Shown here: positions 25,597-34,344 of the stretch, one piece after another
Layout: each line of letters starts with the position of its first letter
Numbering within the stretch: the stretch's first letter is position 1
Notes under the pieces: generated by a model
The model's database searches: none
What the model saw: the letters and a program-made list of their open reading frames with translations, nothing else
What the model was told of the DNA's origin: nothing
Program-made: the position numbers and the translations under genes
Assembly: GCF_000299875.1 (NCBI RefSeq)
Contig: NZ_AMRK01000005.1
Coordinates: forward strand, 186,001-250,000
Direction of reading: 5' to 3'
Length of the DNA: 64,000 nt
Source of the DNA: Celeribacter baekdonensis B30
GTDB lineage: Bacteria; Pseudomonadota; Alphaproteobacteria; Rhodobacterales; Rhodobacteraceae

Positions 25597-26865
25597 ATGC
25601 CACAGCGGCTTGTCATCGTCGGGGCGGGGATGGCCTCTGGGCGACTGTTGGAGCATCTGTTGGCGCAGGCCCCTGAGGCCTTCGACATCACCCTGTTCAA
25701 TGCCGAGCCGCGCGGCACCTATAATCGCCTGATGCTTTCGCCCGTTTTGGCCGGGGAGATAAGCTATGACGAGATCGTCACCCATGATGATGCATGGTAC
25801 GCTCACCATAACGTGACCTGCCGCTTTGGCGAATGGGTCATCGCGATTGACCGCGAGGGCAAGCGGGTGATCGGTACAAAGGGTGCGGTGCCCTATGACC
25901 GTTTGGTCATCGCCACGGGCTCGGCCCCCTACATCCCGCCGCTGCCGGGGCATGATCTGCCCGGTGTGATCGCCTACCGTGATGTTGAAGACACCGACCG
26001 GATGATCGGGTTGGGCGCGGGGTCCAAGGCGGTGGTGATCGGTGGCGGGCTTTTGGGGCTTGAAGCGGCGGCGGGGATGGCGGCGCGCGGGGTTGAGGTC
26101 ACCGTGGTGCAGCGGGCGGGTCATCTGATGAACCGCCAACTCGATGCGCCAGCCGCCGATCTGTTGCAACAGGCGCTTGAGGCGCGCGGCATTACCGTTG
26201 TCTGCAACGCCCAGTCGCAAGAAATCCTGGCCGATGCCGCCGGACAGGCGCGGGCGCTGCGCTTGGCCGATGGCTCTGAGCTCCCCTGCGATCTGGTGCT
26301 GATGGCCGTTGGGATTGTGCCCTCTGTCGGCCTTGCGCGTGAGGCGGGGTTGAGGGTCGGGCAGGGGGTTTGTGTCGATGATCAACTCCTAACCTCTGAT
26401 CCATCCATCTATGCGCTGGGCGAATGCGTTGAACACCGGGGCGCGGTCTTTGGTCTTGTCGCGCCGCTGTTTGATCAGGCCAAAGTACTGGCCCAAACCC
26501 TGCGCGATCTGCCCGGCTGTTTCGTCAACAAAGACGTCTCCACCAAGTTGAAAGTCACGGGCTGCGATCTCTTTTCCGCTGGCGATTTTTCCGAGGCAGA
26601 GAGGCGTGAGAGCATCGTCTTTTCCGATCTGCGCGCAGGCGTTTACAAACGTTTGGTGATTGAAAACAACCGTCTGATCGGCGCGGTGATATACGGCGAC
26701 ACCCAGGATGGTGGCTGGTTTTTCAACCTGATCCGCGACGGTGTCGATGTGTCTGCGCTGCGTGACACGTTGATTTTTGGCCCGGCCTATCAGGACGCGC
26801 CCAAACCCGAACCCGCTGCGCCTGCGCCGGTTGATGTACCCGTTTTTATGGAGGTTTTGGCATGA
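25597..26865 (+). CDS. Assimilatory nitrate reductase FAD/NAD(P)H electron-transfer subunit
   Basis: A 422-residue pyridine-nucleotide-disulfide oxidoreductase of the type found at the front of NirB and as NasB of Bacillus. It has the FAD motif VIVGAGMASGRLLEHLLA at residue 5, the NAD motif AVVIGGGLLGLEAAAGMAARG near residue 146, and SIYALGECVEHRG near residue 270. It has no siroheme or iron-sulfur domain, so it is not a nitrite reductase itself. It would pass electrons from NAD(P)H to the C-terminal [2Fe-2S] domain of NasA, the next gene, whose start overlaps its stop (ATGA). Confidence 0.88.
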   Translation: MPQRLVIVGAGMASGRLLEHLLAQAPEAFDITLFNAEPRGTYNRLMLSPVLAGEISYDEIVTHDDAWYAHHNVTCRFGEWVIAIDREGKRVIGTKGAVPYDRLVIATGSAPYIPPLPGHDLPGVIAYRDVEDTDRMIGLGAGSKAVVIGGGLLGLEAAAGMAARGVEVTVVQRAGHLMNRQLDAPAADLLQQALEARGITVVCNAQSQEILADAAGQARALRLADGSELPCDLVLMAVGIVPSVGLAREAGLRVGQGVCVDDQLLTSDPSIYALGECVEHRGAVFGLVAPLFDQAKVLAQTLRDLPGCFVNKDVSTKLKVTGCDLFSAGDFSEAERRESIVFSDLRAGVYKRLVIENNRLIGAVIYGDTQDGGWFFNLIRDGVDVSALRDTLIFGPAYQDAPKPEPAAPAPVDVPVFMEVLA

Positions 26866-29498
26866 AACGCCCCCAATCCGCCTGTTCTTTGCGCTCAACC
26901 TGCCCCTATTGCGGGGTCGGGTGTGGCGTCCTTTTGGCGGTCGATGATCAAGGCGCGCTGGAGGTCCGGGGCGATCCCGATCACCCGGCCAATTTCGGGC
27001 GGCTCTGTTCCAAAGGCTCGGCTTTGAGCGAAACCGTCTCCCTCGATGACCGCCTTTTGACGCCGCGCGTCCATGGCCAGGACACAGATTGGGACAGCGC
27101 GCTGGATCTGGTCGCAACGACGTTCAAAGACACCATCGCCAAACACGGGCCAGATTCGGTTGCCTTTTACGTCTCGGGTCAATTGTTGACCGAGGATTAC
27201 TATGTCGCCAACAAGTTGATGAAAGGCTTTATCGGCTCCGCCAATATCGACACCAATTCGCGCCTTTGCATGGCCTCGACCGTGGCCGGGCACAAACGCG
27301 CCTTTGGCACCGACACGGTGCCGGGCACCTATGAGGATCTGGACGAGGCCGATGTGATCGTGCTCACCGGATCGAACCTCGCGTGGTGTCACCCGGTGCT
27401 CTATCAACGTATCCTTGCCACCCGCAAAGCACGCCCGGATCAGAAACTCGTGGTCATCGACCCACGCCGTACCGCCTCTTGCGATCTGGCGGATTTGCAT
27501 CTGCCGCTGGCGCTTGGTTCGGATGTGGCTCTGTTCAACGGGCTTTTGGCCGAGATCGAAAAACGCGGCCTGATTGATGCGGAGTTTGCCAAATATGTCT
27601 CCGGACTGGATGCAGCTTTAGTGAGCGCACGCGCCGATGATCTCGCGGCCACCGGCCTCTCTGATGACGTTCTGGCCGAGTTCTTCGATCTCTGGTGCGG
27701 TACGAAAAAGGTTGTCACGATCTTTTCCCAAGGCGTCAATCAATCCTCGTCGGGCACCGATAAAGTCAACGCCATCACCAATTGCCACCTCGCCACCGGG
27801 CGGATCGGCAAGCCGGGGATGGGGCCGTTTTCCGTCACTGGCCAACCCAACGCCATGGGCGGGCGCGAGGTCGGCGGATTGGCCAATATGTTGGCCTGTC
27901 ACCTCGATCTCGAGAATGCCGATCATCGCAACGCGGTCAAAGACTTTTGGTCCGCTCCTGTCATGCCAGAGGTTGCGGGGCTGAAAGCGGTTGAGATGTT
28001 CAAGGCGGTGGGCGAGGGCAAGATCAAGGCGCTCTGGATCATTCACACCAACCCCGCCGTCTCCATGCCAGACGCGGATAAAGTGCGCGATGCCATTGCC
28101 GGATGCGATTTTGTCGTGGTTTCCGACATCACCGTCGCCACAGACACCGCCCGTTTGGCGCATGTGCTTTTGCCCGCGACCGGATGGGGCGAAAAGGACG
28201 GCACGGTGACCAATTCGGACCGGATGATGTCGCGTCAACGTGCGGTTTTGCCGGCGCCGGGATTGGCCCGCCCCGATTGGCATCAACTGGCCGAAGTCGG
28301 ACGGCGCATGGGCTTCAACGCCGCGTTTGAATATGAAACCCCGGCGGAGATTTTCCGCGAATATGCGGCCCTTTCGGGGATTGCGGGCGGCTTTGGCCGC
28401 GATTTTGACATATCCGGCCTCGCGGACCTCTCGAACACCGCTTATGCCGATCTTGCGCCGACCCGTTGGCCGGTTTCAAGCGGCAAAAAGGGCGGTCGCT
28501 TCTTTGCCGATGGCGGGTTTTTCACCCCTGATGGCAAGGGGCGGATGCTGCCCGTGGCGTGGAAACCGCCGGTGGCCAAAACAGAGAAACGTTACCCGTT
28601 CCGTCTGAACACCGGGCGCATTCGCGATCAATGGCATACGATGACCCGCACTGCGCGCTCACCACGTCTATCGGCGCATTTGGCCGAACCTTTTGTGGAA
28701 ATTCACCCAGAGGATGCGAGCGCACAGGGTATTGGCCCGACCGCATTGGTCCTGCTCAAAACCCCGAATGGCCGGGCGATCGTGCGCGCGATGATCACGG
28801 ATCGGACTCCCAAAGGCGAGGTTTTTGTGCCGATGCACTGGACCGGGGAAAATGCCCCCTCGGGGCGGATTGACGCTTTGGTGCCCTCGGTCACGGACCC
28901 GATTTCCGGCCAACCCGAAAGCAAAGGCGCAGTGGTTTCGGTCACGCCCTTTGCCGCCAAATGGTACGGCTTTGCCATTTCGCAAATGCCGATCAAACCG
29001 AAATACGACTATTGGGCCTTGGCCAAAACCTATGCCGGATACCGGGTTGAATTGGCCGGGATGACCGTGCCCGAAGATTGGATCGAAGAGGCGCGCACGC
29101 TGTTTGGCCTGCCTGATGCCGATGTCCAGACCATGTTGGACCCGGCCAAAGGCACGGCGCGGGTGGCGTTTCATGTCAACGGTGCCTTGGTCGCCGCTTT
29201 GTTCGTCTCACGCACGCCCGTCGCAGTGATGCGCGACTATCTGGCGGCTCTGCCGGGCCAGGAGGTGCCGGGCGTGTTGGCGGGCAAGTCGCCTGCCAAT
29301 CAACCGGACCCCGGTCCCGTGCTCTGCTCTTGTTTTAATGTCGGGATCAACACTATCTTGGCGGCAATTGAAACGCGCGGGTTGATGAGCGTGGAGGCGA
29401 TTGGCGCGGCATTGGATGCGGGCACGAACTGTGGCTCCTGTCGCCCGGAAATTTCCGCCCTCATCGCCAAGGCCCAAACCAAAGAAGCCGCTGAGTGA
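26862..29498 (+). CDS. nasA: Assimilatory nitrate reductase, catalytic subunit NasA
   Basis: An 878-residue molybdenum-bis-MGD enzyme reducing nitrate to nitrite in the cytoplasm. The N-terminal [4Fe-4S] ligands are in STCPYCGVGCGVLL and GRLCSKGSAL. The molybdopterin region includes NSRLCMASTVAGHKRAFG, with the cysteine expected to bind molybdenum, and TGRIGKPGMGPFSVTGQPNAMGG. The C-terminus carries a BFD-like [2Fe-2S] domain, VLCSCFNVGINTIL then TNCGSCRPEI, which receives electrons from the FAD subunit. It overlaps the FAD gene and lies 6 bases ahead of the TrpD2-like gene. The cofactor depends on MobA. Confidence 0.96.
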   Translation: MKRPQSACSLRSTCPYCGVGCGVLLAVDDQGALEVRGDPDHPANFGRLCSKGSALSETVSLDDRLLTPRVHGQDTDWDSALDLVATTFKDTIAKHGPDSVAFYVSGQLLTEDYYVANKLMKGFIGSANIDTNSRLCMASTVAGHKRAFGTDTVPGTYEDLDEADVIVLTGSNLAWCHPVLYQRILATRKARPDQKLVVIDPRRTASCDLADLHLPLALGSDVALFNGLLAEIEKRGLIDAEFAKYVSGLDAALVSARADDLAATGLSDDVLAEFFDLWCGTKKVVTIFSQGVNQSSSGTDKVNAITNCHLATGRIGKPGMGPFSVTGQPNAMGGREVGGLANMLACHLDLENADHRNAVKDFWSAPVMPEVAGLKAVEMFKAVGEGKIKALWIIHTNPAVSMPDADKVRDAIAGCDFVVVSDITVATDTARLAHVLLPATGWGEKDGTVTNSDRMMSRQRAVLPAPGLARPDWHQLAEVGRRMGFNAAFEYETPAEIFREYAALSGIAGGFGRDFDISGLADLSNTAYADLAPTRWPVSSGKKGGRFFADGGFFTPDGKGRMLPVAWKPPVAKTEKRYPFRLNTGRIRDQWHTMTRTARSPRLSAHLAEPFVEIHPEDASAQGIGPTALVLLKTPNGRAIVRAMITDRTPKGEVFVPMHWTGENAPSGRIDALVPSVTDPISGQPESKGAVVSVTPFAAKWYGFAISQMPIKPKYDYWALAKTYAGYRVELAGMTVPEDWIEEARTLFGLPDADVQTMLDPAKGTARVAFHVNGALVAALFVSRTPVAVMRDYLAALPGQEVPGVLAGKSPANQPDPGPVLCSCFNVGINTILAAIETRGLMSVEAIGAALDAGTNCGSCRPEISALIAKAQTKEAAE

Positions 29499-29504
29499 GC
29501 CCCG

Positions 29505-30458
29505 ATGAGCATTGCTGAATTTGTCCGCATTCTGGGCCGTGGCCCCGGTCGGTCCCGATCCTTGACTTTTGAGGAGGCGCAAGAGGCGCTGTTGCGGGTG
29601 TTGCGTGGGGAGGCGGCACCCGAAAGCGTCGGCGCGATGCTGATGCTGATGCGGATGAAAGGCGAGGTGCCCGGCGAGATCGCTGGCTTTACCGCCGCGT
29701 TGCGTGCCGGTTTGACCGCCGTGCCGAGGCCGGATTTGGACTGGCCGTCCTATGCCGCCGGGCGCACGCGTGGCCTGCCGTGGTTTTTGCTCTCGGCGCG
29801 GCTGATCGCTTTGGGCGGGCATAAGGTTTTGATGCATGGTTGGAACGGGCTGGGCGAAAACGGTCATTTGATCCGCGAGGGCCTGCCCTTTGCCGGGATC
29901 GAGAGTTGCGACAGCCCGCGTGCTGCGCGCGACACGATGGAGCGCGCGGGTATTGCCTATCTGCCGCTGGAAAATTTCTCGCCCGAGCTGTTGCGCCTGT
30001 TGCAATTGCGCGCCGATTTTGGCCTGCGGTCTTGCCTCAACACCGTGGCGCGGATGCTCAACCCCGGCGGTGCGCGGGCCTCGGTCCAAGGTGTGTTTCA
30101 CCCGCCCTACCGAGAGCTTCAGGCCGATGCCTCCGCCCTTTTGGGCCTGCCCGCGATGACGGTGATCAAAGGCGGCGGCGGCGAATTTGAACGCAACCCG
30201 TCAAAGGACATTCAGGCCTTTGGCTTGCGCAATGGGCAGAGTTGGGAGGCGCTTTTCCCGCCTGCCGGGGAGGAGGCGCGCCGGTTGAACGATGGCGAAA
30301 CGGAGCTGTCACGCCTGTCTGATCTGTGGCACGGGCGTCTGGATGATCCGTTTGCCGAGGCGATTGTCCTCTCCACCGCAGCTCTGGCGCTTGACACGTT
30401 GGGCGAGGTGGCGCCGGAGGAGACGGCGCACAGGCTTTGGGCCCATCGCTTGGCGTAA
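29505..30458 (+). CDS. Glycosyltransferase-family protein, TrpD2/YbiB type (anthranilate phosphoribosyltransferase-like)
   Basis: A 317-residue protein with the anthranilate phosphoribosyltransferase fold: an N-terminal helical domain (SLTFEEAQEALLRVLRGEAA, then MLMLMRMKGEVPGEIAGFTA) and a C-terminal alpha/beta domain (LRSCLNTVARMLNPGGARAS, AMTVIKGGGGEFERNPSKD). The PRPP-binding GTGGD loop of TrpD is not present, matching the TrpD2/YbiB branch, which binds nucleic acid rather than PRPP in E. coli. It starts 6 bases after nasA and is clearly in the nitrate operon. Its job in nitrate assimilation is unknown. Confidence 0.85.
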   Translation: MSIAEFVRILGRGPGRSRSLTFEEAQEALLRVLRGEAAPESVGAMLMLMRMKGEVPGEIAGFTAALRAGLTAVPRPDLDWPSYAAGRTRGLPWFLLSARLIALGGHKVLMHGWNGLGENGHLIREGLPFAGIESCDSPRAARDTMERAGIAYLPLENFSPELLRLLQLRADFGLRSCLNTVARMLNPGGARASVQGVFHPPYRELQADASALLGLPAMTVIKGGGGEFERNPSKDIQAFGLRNGQSWEALFPPAGEEARRLNDGETELSRLSDLWHGRLDDPFAEAIVLSTAALALDTLGEVAPEETAHRLWAHRLA

Positions 30459-30579
30459 ACGTGGCATTGGGCGCCCTGTCTTTACCTTAAATTCCTTCGG
30501 CTTTTACCATGCCCTTGCCCGATTTTTGCCGTTTTACACCAGCACTGTGAGGGCATGACAGGCGATGGAGGCCCGGAAC

Positions 30580-30873
30580 ATGGACTATGCACTCGACTAT
30601 GCACATATGGCACAAGAGGCGCTGACACAGTGGATGGCGGGGCTGGATGCTGCTGATCAGGTGACGATGATGGCGATTGGATTTGGCCTGATGATCTTTG
30701 CGGTCGCAGCCCTGATGATCCAACGCCACCGCGAGGTCAAAGCACAGCACCCGACCCGCAGCACGCTGGTTGAGGAGAGCGCGAGCTATGTGACCCCCGG
30801 CGAACGCCATATTGCGCCTGCGGGCAAGCAAAAGGGCGATGCGTTCCTGCGCCGGCTTGATCACTTGGCCTAA
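30580..30873 (+). CDS. Small membrane protein of unknown function
   Basis: A 97-residue protein starting at ATG 30580 with a perfect GGAGG site eight bases upstream; an ATG at 30565 lies in front of that site and is unlikely. One membrane segment, VTMMAIGFGLMIFAVAALMI, lies near residues 29-48, followed by a basic stretch QRHREVKAQH that predicts a cytoplasmic C-terminus ending in RLDHLA. I do not recognise a family. It is 121 bases after the nitrate operon, on the same strand. Confidence 0.65.
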   Translation: MDYALDYAHMAQEALTQWMAGLDAADQVTMMAIGFGLMIFAVAALMIQRHREVKAQHPTRSTLVEESASYVTPGERHIAPAGKQKGDAFLRRLDHLA

Positions 30874-30926
30874 CCAAAAATGGCCTAACATTCTCATTGT
30901 ATTCAGATATTTTCCACGAGCGTTTT

Positions 30927-31337
30927 ATGTATAAATTGGTTCTTCAGGCGGTTTTATTTTCGGCACTGGCGATTGGATTCGTCGTCTTTAAATCAGACGG
31001 CTTGCGTCAGGCGGCGCAGACTGGGGACATCTCACACCTGTCCTCAACCAGCGTAGCCGCCGCGTCCTATATGTCGTTGACCGATCAGCTTTCGGGCAAG
31101 TCTGGCCATGCTTCCGCAGGCTACGGTATATATGATGCCTATGGCAGCCCGAGCCAACCGTGGTACGCCAAATATGACCCGCGTCAGCTATGGCGCGCGC
31201 ACCCGAGACAGATCAAATTGAACCCCAAAACCATCCTCGCACCGCACAGTGACGGGGAGAGCCCCGACAGCCTTGCCGCGCAACTTGCCAAAAAGGGATT
31301 GAATGCTGAAGATGTGAGCGTGGTCAAATTGAACTGA
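30927..31337 (+). CDS. Small exported or membrane-anchored protein of unknown function
   Basis: A 136-residue protein from ATG 30927. The N-terminus MYKLVLQAVLFSALAIGFVVF is a signal anchor. The rest is hydrophilic, with a glycine/tyrosine-rich stretch (SAGYGIYDAYGSPSQPWY) and a C-terminal helical portion (DSLAAQLAKKGLNAEDVSVV). There are no cysteines and no recognisable domain. It lies 53 bases after the other small membrane protein and converges with mipZ, 26 bases away. Confidence 0.6.
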   Translation: MYKLVLQAVLFSALAIGFVVFKSDGLRQAAQTGDISHLSSTSVAAASYMSLTDQLSGKSGHASAGYGIYDAYGSPSQPWYAKYDPRQLWRAHPRQIKLNPKTILAPHSDGESPDSLAAQLAKKGLNAEDVSVVKLN

Positions 31338-31363
31338 GCGGCTCGCGCCCGGTTCAAACCTGA

Positions 31364-32176
31364 TCAAAAATCGACGTCAACATTGGGTAATTTCAGCTCT
31401 TTCATCAAGTCGCGAAGCTCCTGACGGGCGGCAACGTTGGAAATATTGAGCGCCGATTTCACACCGATGTCTTTCAAATCCAAAAGCGTCAGACCGCGCG
31501 GGAACAGTTCGCGGTAAATCACCCGCTCGGAAAACCCCGGCGCGACGCGGAACCCGATCCGTTTCGCCAGCTCCTCCATCGCGTCACCGATCTTTTTCTT
31601 GTTGTGCATCTGTTGCGCGCCCAAACGGTTGCGCAAGACCACCCATTCGATCGGTTTCAACCCGGCCTGTGCCCGCAATTGCCGGGCGTTCCAGACCATT
31701 TCGGAATAGACGGAAGGGCCGAGAATTTTGTTGGTGTCAGGATCAACCCGCGCCAAAAGGTCAAAGTCGATGAAACTGTCATTCATCGGCGTGATCAACG
31801 TGTCGGCCAGCGAATGCGCCACCTGAGACAGGCGGGTGTGTGAGCCGGGACAGTCGATCAGGATGAAGTCACAGGATTCCTCAAGCCCGGTCACGGCCAT
31901 CGACAGACGACGATCATAGATGTTCTCGCCCTCGGCCAAATCCGCGGCCTCGATTTGTGGCAGGTCGCGATATTCGGGCGTCGGAAGGTCCATGCCTTCA
32001 CGCACGCAATAGGACAGGCGATTTTCCAAATAGCGGGCGAATGTTTTTTGGCGCAGATCCAGATCCAGCGCGCCCACCCGTAGGCCCAGACGGGACAAAG
32101 CCGTCGCCACATGCATGGACACGGTTGACTTCCCGGCCCCGCCCTTTTCGTTCCCGACGATGATAATATGCGCCAC
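31364..32176 (-). CDS. mipZ: Division-plane positioning ATPase MipZ
   Basis: A 270-residue ParA/MinD-family ATPase that forms gradients from the chromosome poles and blocks FtsZ away from midcell in alphaproteobacteria. The deviant Walker A is VGNEKGGAGKSTVSMH at residue 7. ALDLDLRQKTFARYLENR and TPMNDSFIDFDLLARVDP are strongly MipZ-specific. GTG 32176 gives the family-typical start followed by AHIIIVGNEKGG; GTG 32191 adds five residues. The gene stands alone. Confidence 0.93.
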   Translation of the reverse strand: MAHIIIVGNEKGGAGKSTVSMHVATALSRLGLRVGALDLDLRQKTFARYLENRLSYCVREGMDLPTPEYRDLPQIEAADLAEGENIYDRRLSMAVTGLEESCDFILIDCPGSHTRLSQVAHSLADTLITPMNDSFIDFDLLARVDPDTNKILGPSVYSEMVWNARQLRAQAGLKPIEWVVLRNRLGAQQMHNKKKIGDAMEELAKRIGFRVAPGFSERVIYRELFPRGLTLLDLKDIGVKSALNISNVAARQELRDLMKELKLPNVDVDF

Positions 32177-32332
32177 GTCCCGTATTCCCACTTCTCTCGG
32201 CGCGCTTGTTGGTCTGCGCGCTCATGTCGTTTGAGTTCTTGTATGCCGTTGTTCGGGGCTTTTGTTCAAGTGCGATCAACATGCGGGAAGGGGCAACCTC
32301 AGGGCCGTTGCCGAAATGTGGCATTGCTGCGC

Positions 32333-32342
32333 GGGGGGGGGG
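32333..32342. repeat. Ten-base G homopolymer
   Basis: An uninterrupted run of ten G on the plus strand in the gap between rpmE and mipZ. It is about 155 bases upstream of the mipZ start (a C-run when read with mipZ). Such runs can change length during replication; a sequencing artefact is also possible. Confidence 0.6.
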
Positions 32343-32412
32343 CTGGGTCTGGTTTGGCCGAAGCCCAGAGATGCGGGCAGGACTGGAAAAGAGGGACAGC
32401 GTGCTCGCAACG

Positions 32413-32439
32413 AAAAACGCCGCCCCATGGGGCGGCGTT
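32413..32439 (-). terminator. Terminator after rpmE
   Basis: An 11-bp perfect stem (AACGCCGCCCC, 32416-32426, with GGGGCGGCGTT, 32429-32439) followed on the minus strand by a T5 run. It ends the rplS-rpmE transcript 24 bases past rpmE. Confidence 0.9.
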
Positions 32440-32462
32440 GATCATCATAAACGGGGATTGGC

Positions 32463-32684
32463 TTAAAAGCCGAGGCCCGCATATTTGTTTTTGAACTTCG
32501 ACACGCGACCGCCAGCATCCATAAGGCGCGAGCTGCCGCCGGTCCATGCCGGGTGCACGGTCGGGTCGATGTCGAGGGCAAGCTGGTCGCCTTCGTTGCC
32601 CCAGGTGGAGCGCATCTGAAGGATCGTGCCGTCGGTCATTTTGACGTCGATGAAGTGGTATTCGGGGTGTGTATCTTTTTTCAT
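32463..32684 (-). CDS. rpmE: 50S ribosomal protein L31
   Basis: A 73-residue large-subunit protein. It opens [20 protein letters not shown], with [20 protein letters not shown] in the second half. It has no cysteine, so it is the zinc-free form usual in alphaproteobacteria. It lies 11 bases after rplS in one transcript closed by a strong terminator. Confidence 0.97.
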   Translation of the reverse strand: MKKDTHPEYHFIDVKMTDGTILQMRSTWGNEGDQLALDIDPTVHPAWTGGSSRLMDAGGRVSKFKNKYAGLGF

Positions 32685-32695
32685 CGGTCAGATCC

Positions 32696-33079
32696 TTACG
32701 CGTCTGCGCCGGAAAGCGGCTTGTAATTGGTGACTTCGGCGATACGTGCGGATTTACCACGACGATCACGGAGGTAGTACAGTTTGGCGCGACGCACACG
32801 GCCACGACGCACAACTTCGATCGACTCGATGTTGGTCGAGAACAGCGGGAACACACGTTCCACGCCTTCGCCAAAGGAGATTTTACGCACGGTGAAAGAG
32901 CCAGCGATGCCCTTGCCGTTTTTGCGGGAGATGCAGACACCTTCGTAGTTCTGCACACGGGTGCGCGTGCCTTCGGTCACTTTGTAACCGACGCGGATGG
33001 TGTCACCGGCTTTGAAATCCGGGATGGTCTTGCCGAGGGCAGCAATCTGCTCGGCTTCCAGTTGGGCGATAAGGTTCAT
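32696..33079 (-). CDS. rplS: 50S ribosomal protein L19
   Basis: A 127-residue large-subunit protein near the 30S interface. It has [20 protein letters not shown] followed by [17 protein letters not shown], with [20 protein letters not shown] in the middle, all canonical L19. A 251-base gap containing inverted repeats separates it from trmD, so it may have its own promoter or leader control. rpmE follows. Confidence 0.97.
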   Translation of the reverse strand: MNLIAQLEAEQIAALGKTIPDFKAGDTIRVGYKVTEGTRTRVQNYEGVCISRKNGKGIAGSFTVRKISFGEGVERVFPLFSTNIESIEVVRRGRVRRAKLYYLRDRRGKSARIAEVTNYKPLSGADA

Positions 33080-33330
33080 CGCTTTACTCCAATGATGCTC
33101 ACGGTTTTGGCCCGTGAAGGTTTACGCGTCCTCAGAGCTCTGTGTCTTCTATCGGGTCCGCTGATGCGCCCGCCAGAGGTTCAGGTCGTCTTTGCTTTGG
33201 TCATTTTCCGGGTCTCAGGTGATGCCGAAGAAAACATCAGACCAAAGAAAAAAGATCCGCGAACCGATTCCGGTCCCGGATGGGCGGTGTATAGGGCCAT
33301 CCAGCCATTCGATCAAGAGGGTTTTCCCCT
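33080..33330 (-). promoter_or_regulatory. rplS leader region with inverted repeats
   Basis: The gap between trmD and rplS contains an 8-bp inverted repeat, CTTTGGTC (33195-33202) and GACCAAAG (33240-33247), enclosing a smaller TGATG/CATCA stem. A CACGG/CCGTG hairpin (around 33098-33114) lies just before the rplS ribosome site. Ribosomal protein leaders often fold for autoregulation. No known L19 leader motif is recognised, so this is a candidate only. Confidence 0.4.
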
Positions 33331-34164
33331 TTATTTGTTGGATTTTTCGGCCTCATAGGCCGCCCACATGTCCGGCCTGCGTTCGCGGGTGATTTTTTCG
33401 GACATCTTTTGCCGCCACTCCGCAATTTTACCGTGATGACCCGACATCAACACCTCTGGGATCGGCATGCCGCGCCACTCAGCGGGTTTGGTGAATTGCG
33501 GATGTTCCAAAAGGCCGTTGGAATGGCTTTCGTCTTCGATGCTCTCGGCATTGCCCAAAACGCCGGGCAAAAGCCGCACCGTGGCGTCGATCATCGCCTG
33601 TGCTGCGATCTCGCCGCCAGTGAGGACGAAATCGCCAAGAGAGACCTCTTCGATGCCGTAGTGAAACAGCACCCGGTCATCGACGCCCTCAAAGCGGCCA
33701 CAGATCATCGTGATCCCGCGCGCCTTGGACCAACGTTTCGCCGTCGCCTGATCAAACCGTTTGCCGCGTGGCGACAGGTACACCAGCGGCCAGTCTTCGC
33801 GGTTGGGCGGTGTGCCGTTCATGGCAAAGTCAATCGCCCGGCCCATCACGTCAGGGCGCAGCACCATCCCCGCACCGCCCCCCGCAGGCGTGTCATCGAC
33901 ATTGCGGTGTTTGCCCTCGCCAAACTCGCGCAGGTGGATTTGCTCCAACTGCCATGTGCCCTCTTGCAATGCTTTGCCGGTCAGGCTTTCGCCCAAGACT
34001 CCCGGAAAGGCCTCAGGAAACAGCGTGATGATTTTTGCTTTCCACACCCCCATCAGGTCCGGCGTGTTGGTCATCAACTCGCGCGGCGCCACGGTGGGGC
34101 GCACGGCGAGGCGGCCATGGGATTTCATCGGCTTTGGGGCGGTGGAGTCGGATTCGTCAGACAT
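33331..34164 (-). CDS. trmD: tRNA (guanine37-N1)-methyltransferase TrmD
   Basis: A 277-residue SPOUT methyltransferase that methylates G37 next to the anticodon, preventing frameshifts. The catalytic core starts KAKIITLFPEAFPGVL near residue 43. The SAM-binding trefoil knot is visible as YLSPRGKRF, ICGRFEGVDDRV and SLGDFVLTGGE, followed by LPGVLGNAESIEDES. The N-terminus has an extra 40 residues or so (KSHGRLAVRPTVAPRELM) that I recall from other Rhodobacterales TrmD proteins. It lies downstream of rimM with a gene relic between them. Confidence 0.96.
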   Translation of the reverse strand: MSDESDSTAPKPMKSHGRLAVRPTVAPRELMTNTPDLMGVWKAKIITLFPEAFPGVLGESLTGKALQEGTWQLEQIHLREFGEGKHRNVDDTPAGGGAGMVLRPDVMGRAIDFAMNGTPPNREDWPLVYLSPRGKRFDQATAKRWSKARGITMICGRFEGVDDRVLFHYGIEEVSLGDFVLTGGEIAAQAMIDATVRLLPGVLGNAESIEDESHSNGLLEHPQFTKPAEWRGMPIPEVLMSGHHGKIAEWRQKMSEKITRERRPDMWAAYEAEKSNK

Positions 34165-34344
34165 ACCGCCATATAGCCGTGCCCAAGAGATGCGCCAAGG
34201 GCGAAAGGAAACGTGAAAGCTGATCCGCTTTAGGTGCCGTTGGGTTTACAATCGCCTCCTGCGCCATTTGATAGGCGGGGATCTTCGATGTCCAACAGCG
34301 AAAAGAAATCAATGGCGCGGGCTGAGACCTTGGTCTTGGTGGCT

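Noticed and set aside
23580-25718. 712-codon open frame opposite the fused nitrate ATPase gene
   Set aside because: It mirrors a gene with clear ABC motifs on the other strand, has no ribosome site and a composition biased to H, R, Q and D, as expected of antisense frames in GC-rich coding DNA.
25597-26865. Considered as nitrite reductase NirB
   Set aside because: Only the N-terminal FAD/NAD module is present (422 residues); no siroheme or Fe-S domain follows.
29505-30458. Considered as anthranilate phosphoribosyltransferase TrpD
   Set aside because: The PRPP-binding glycine-rich loop is missing, no trp genes are nearby, and it fits the TrpD2/YbiB branch better.
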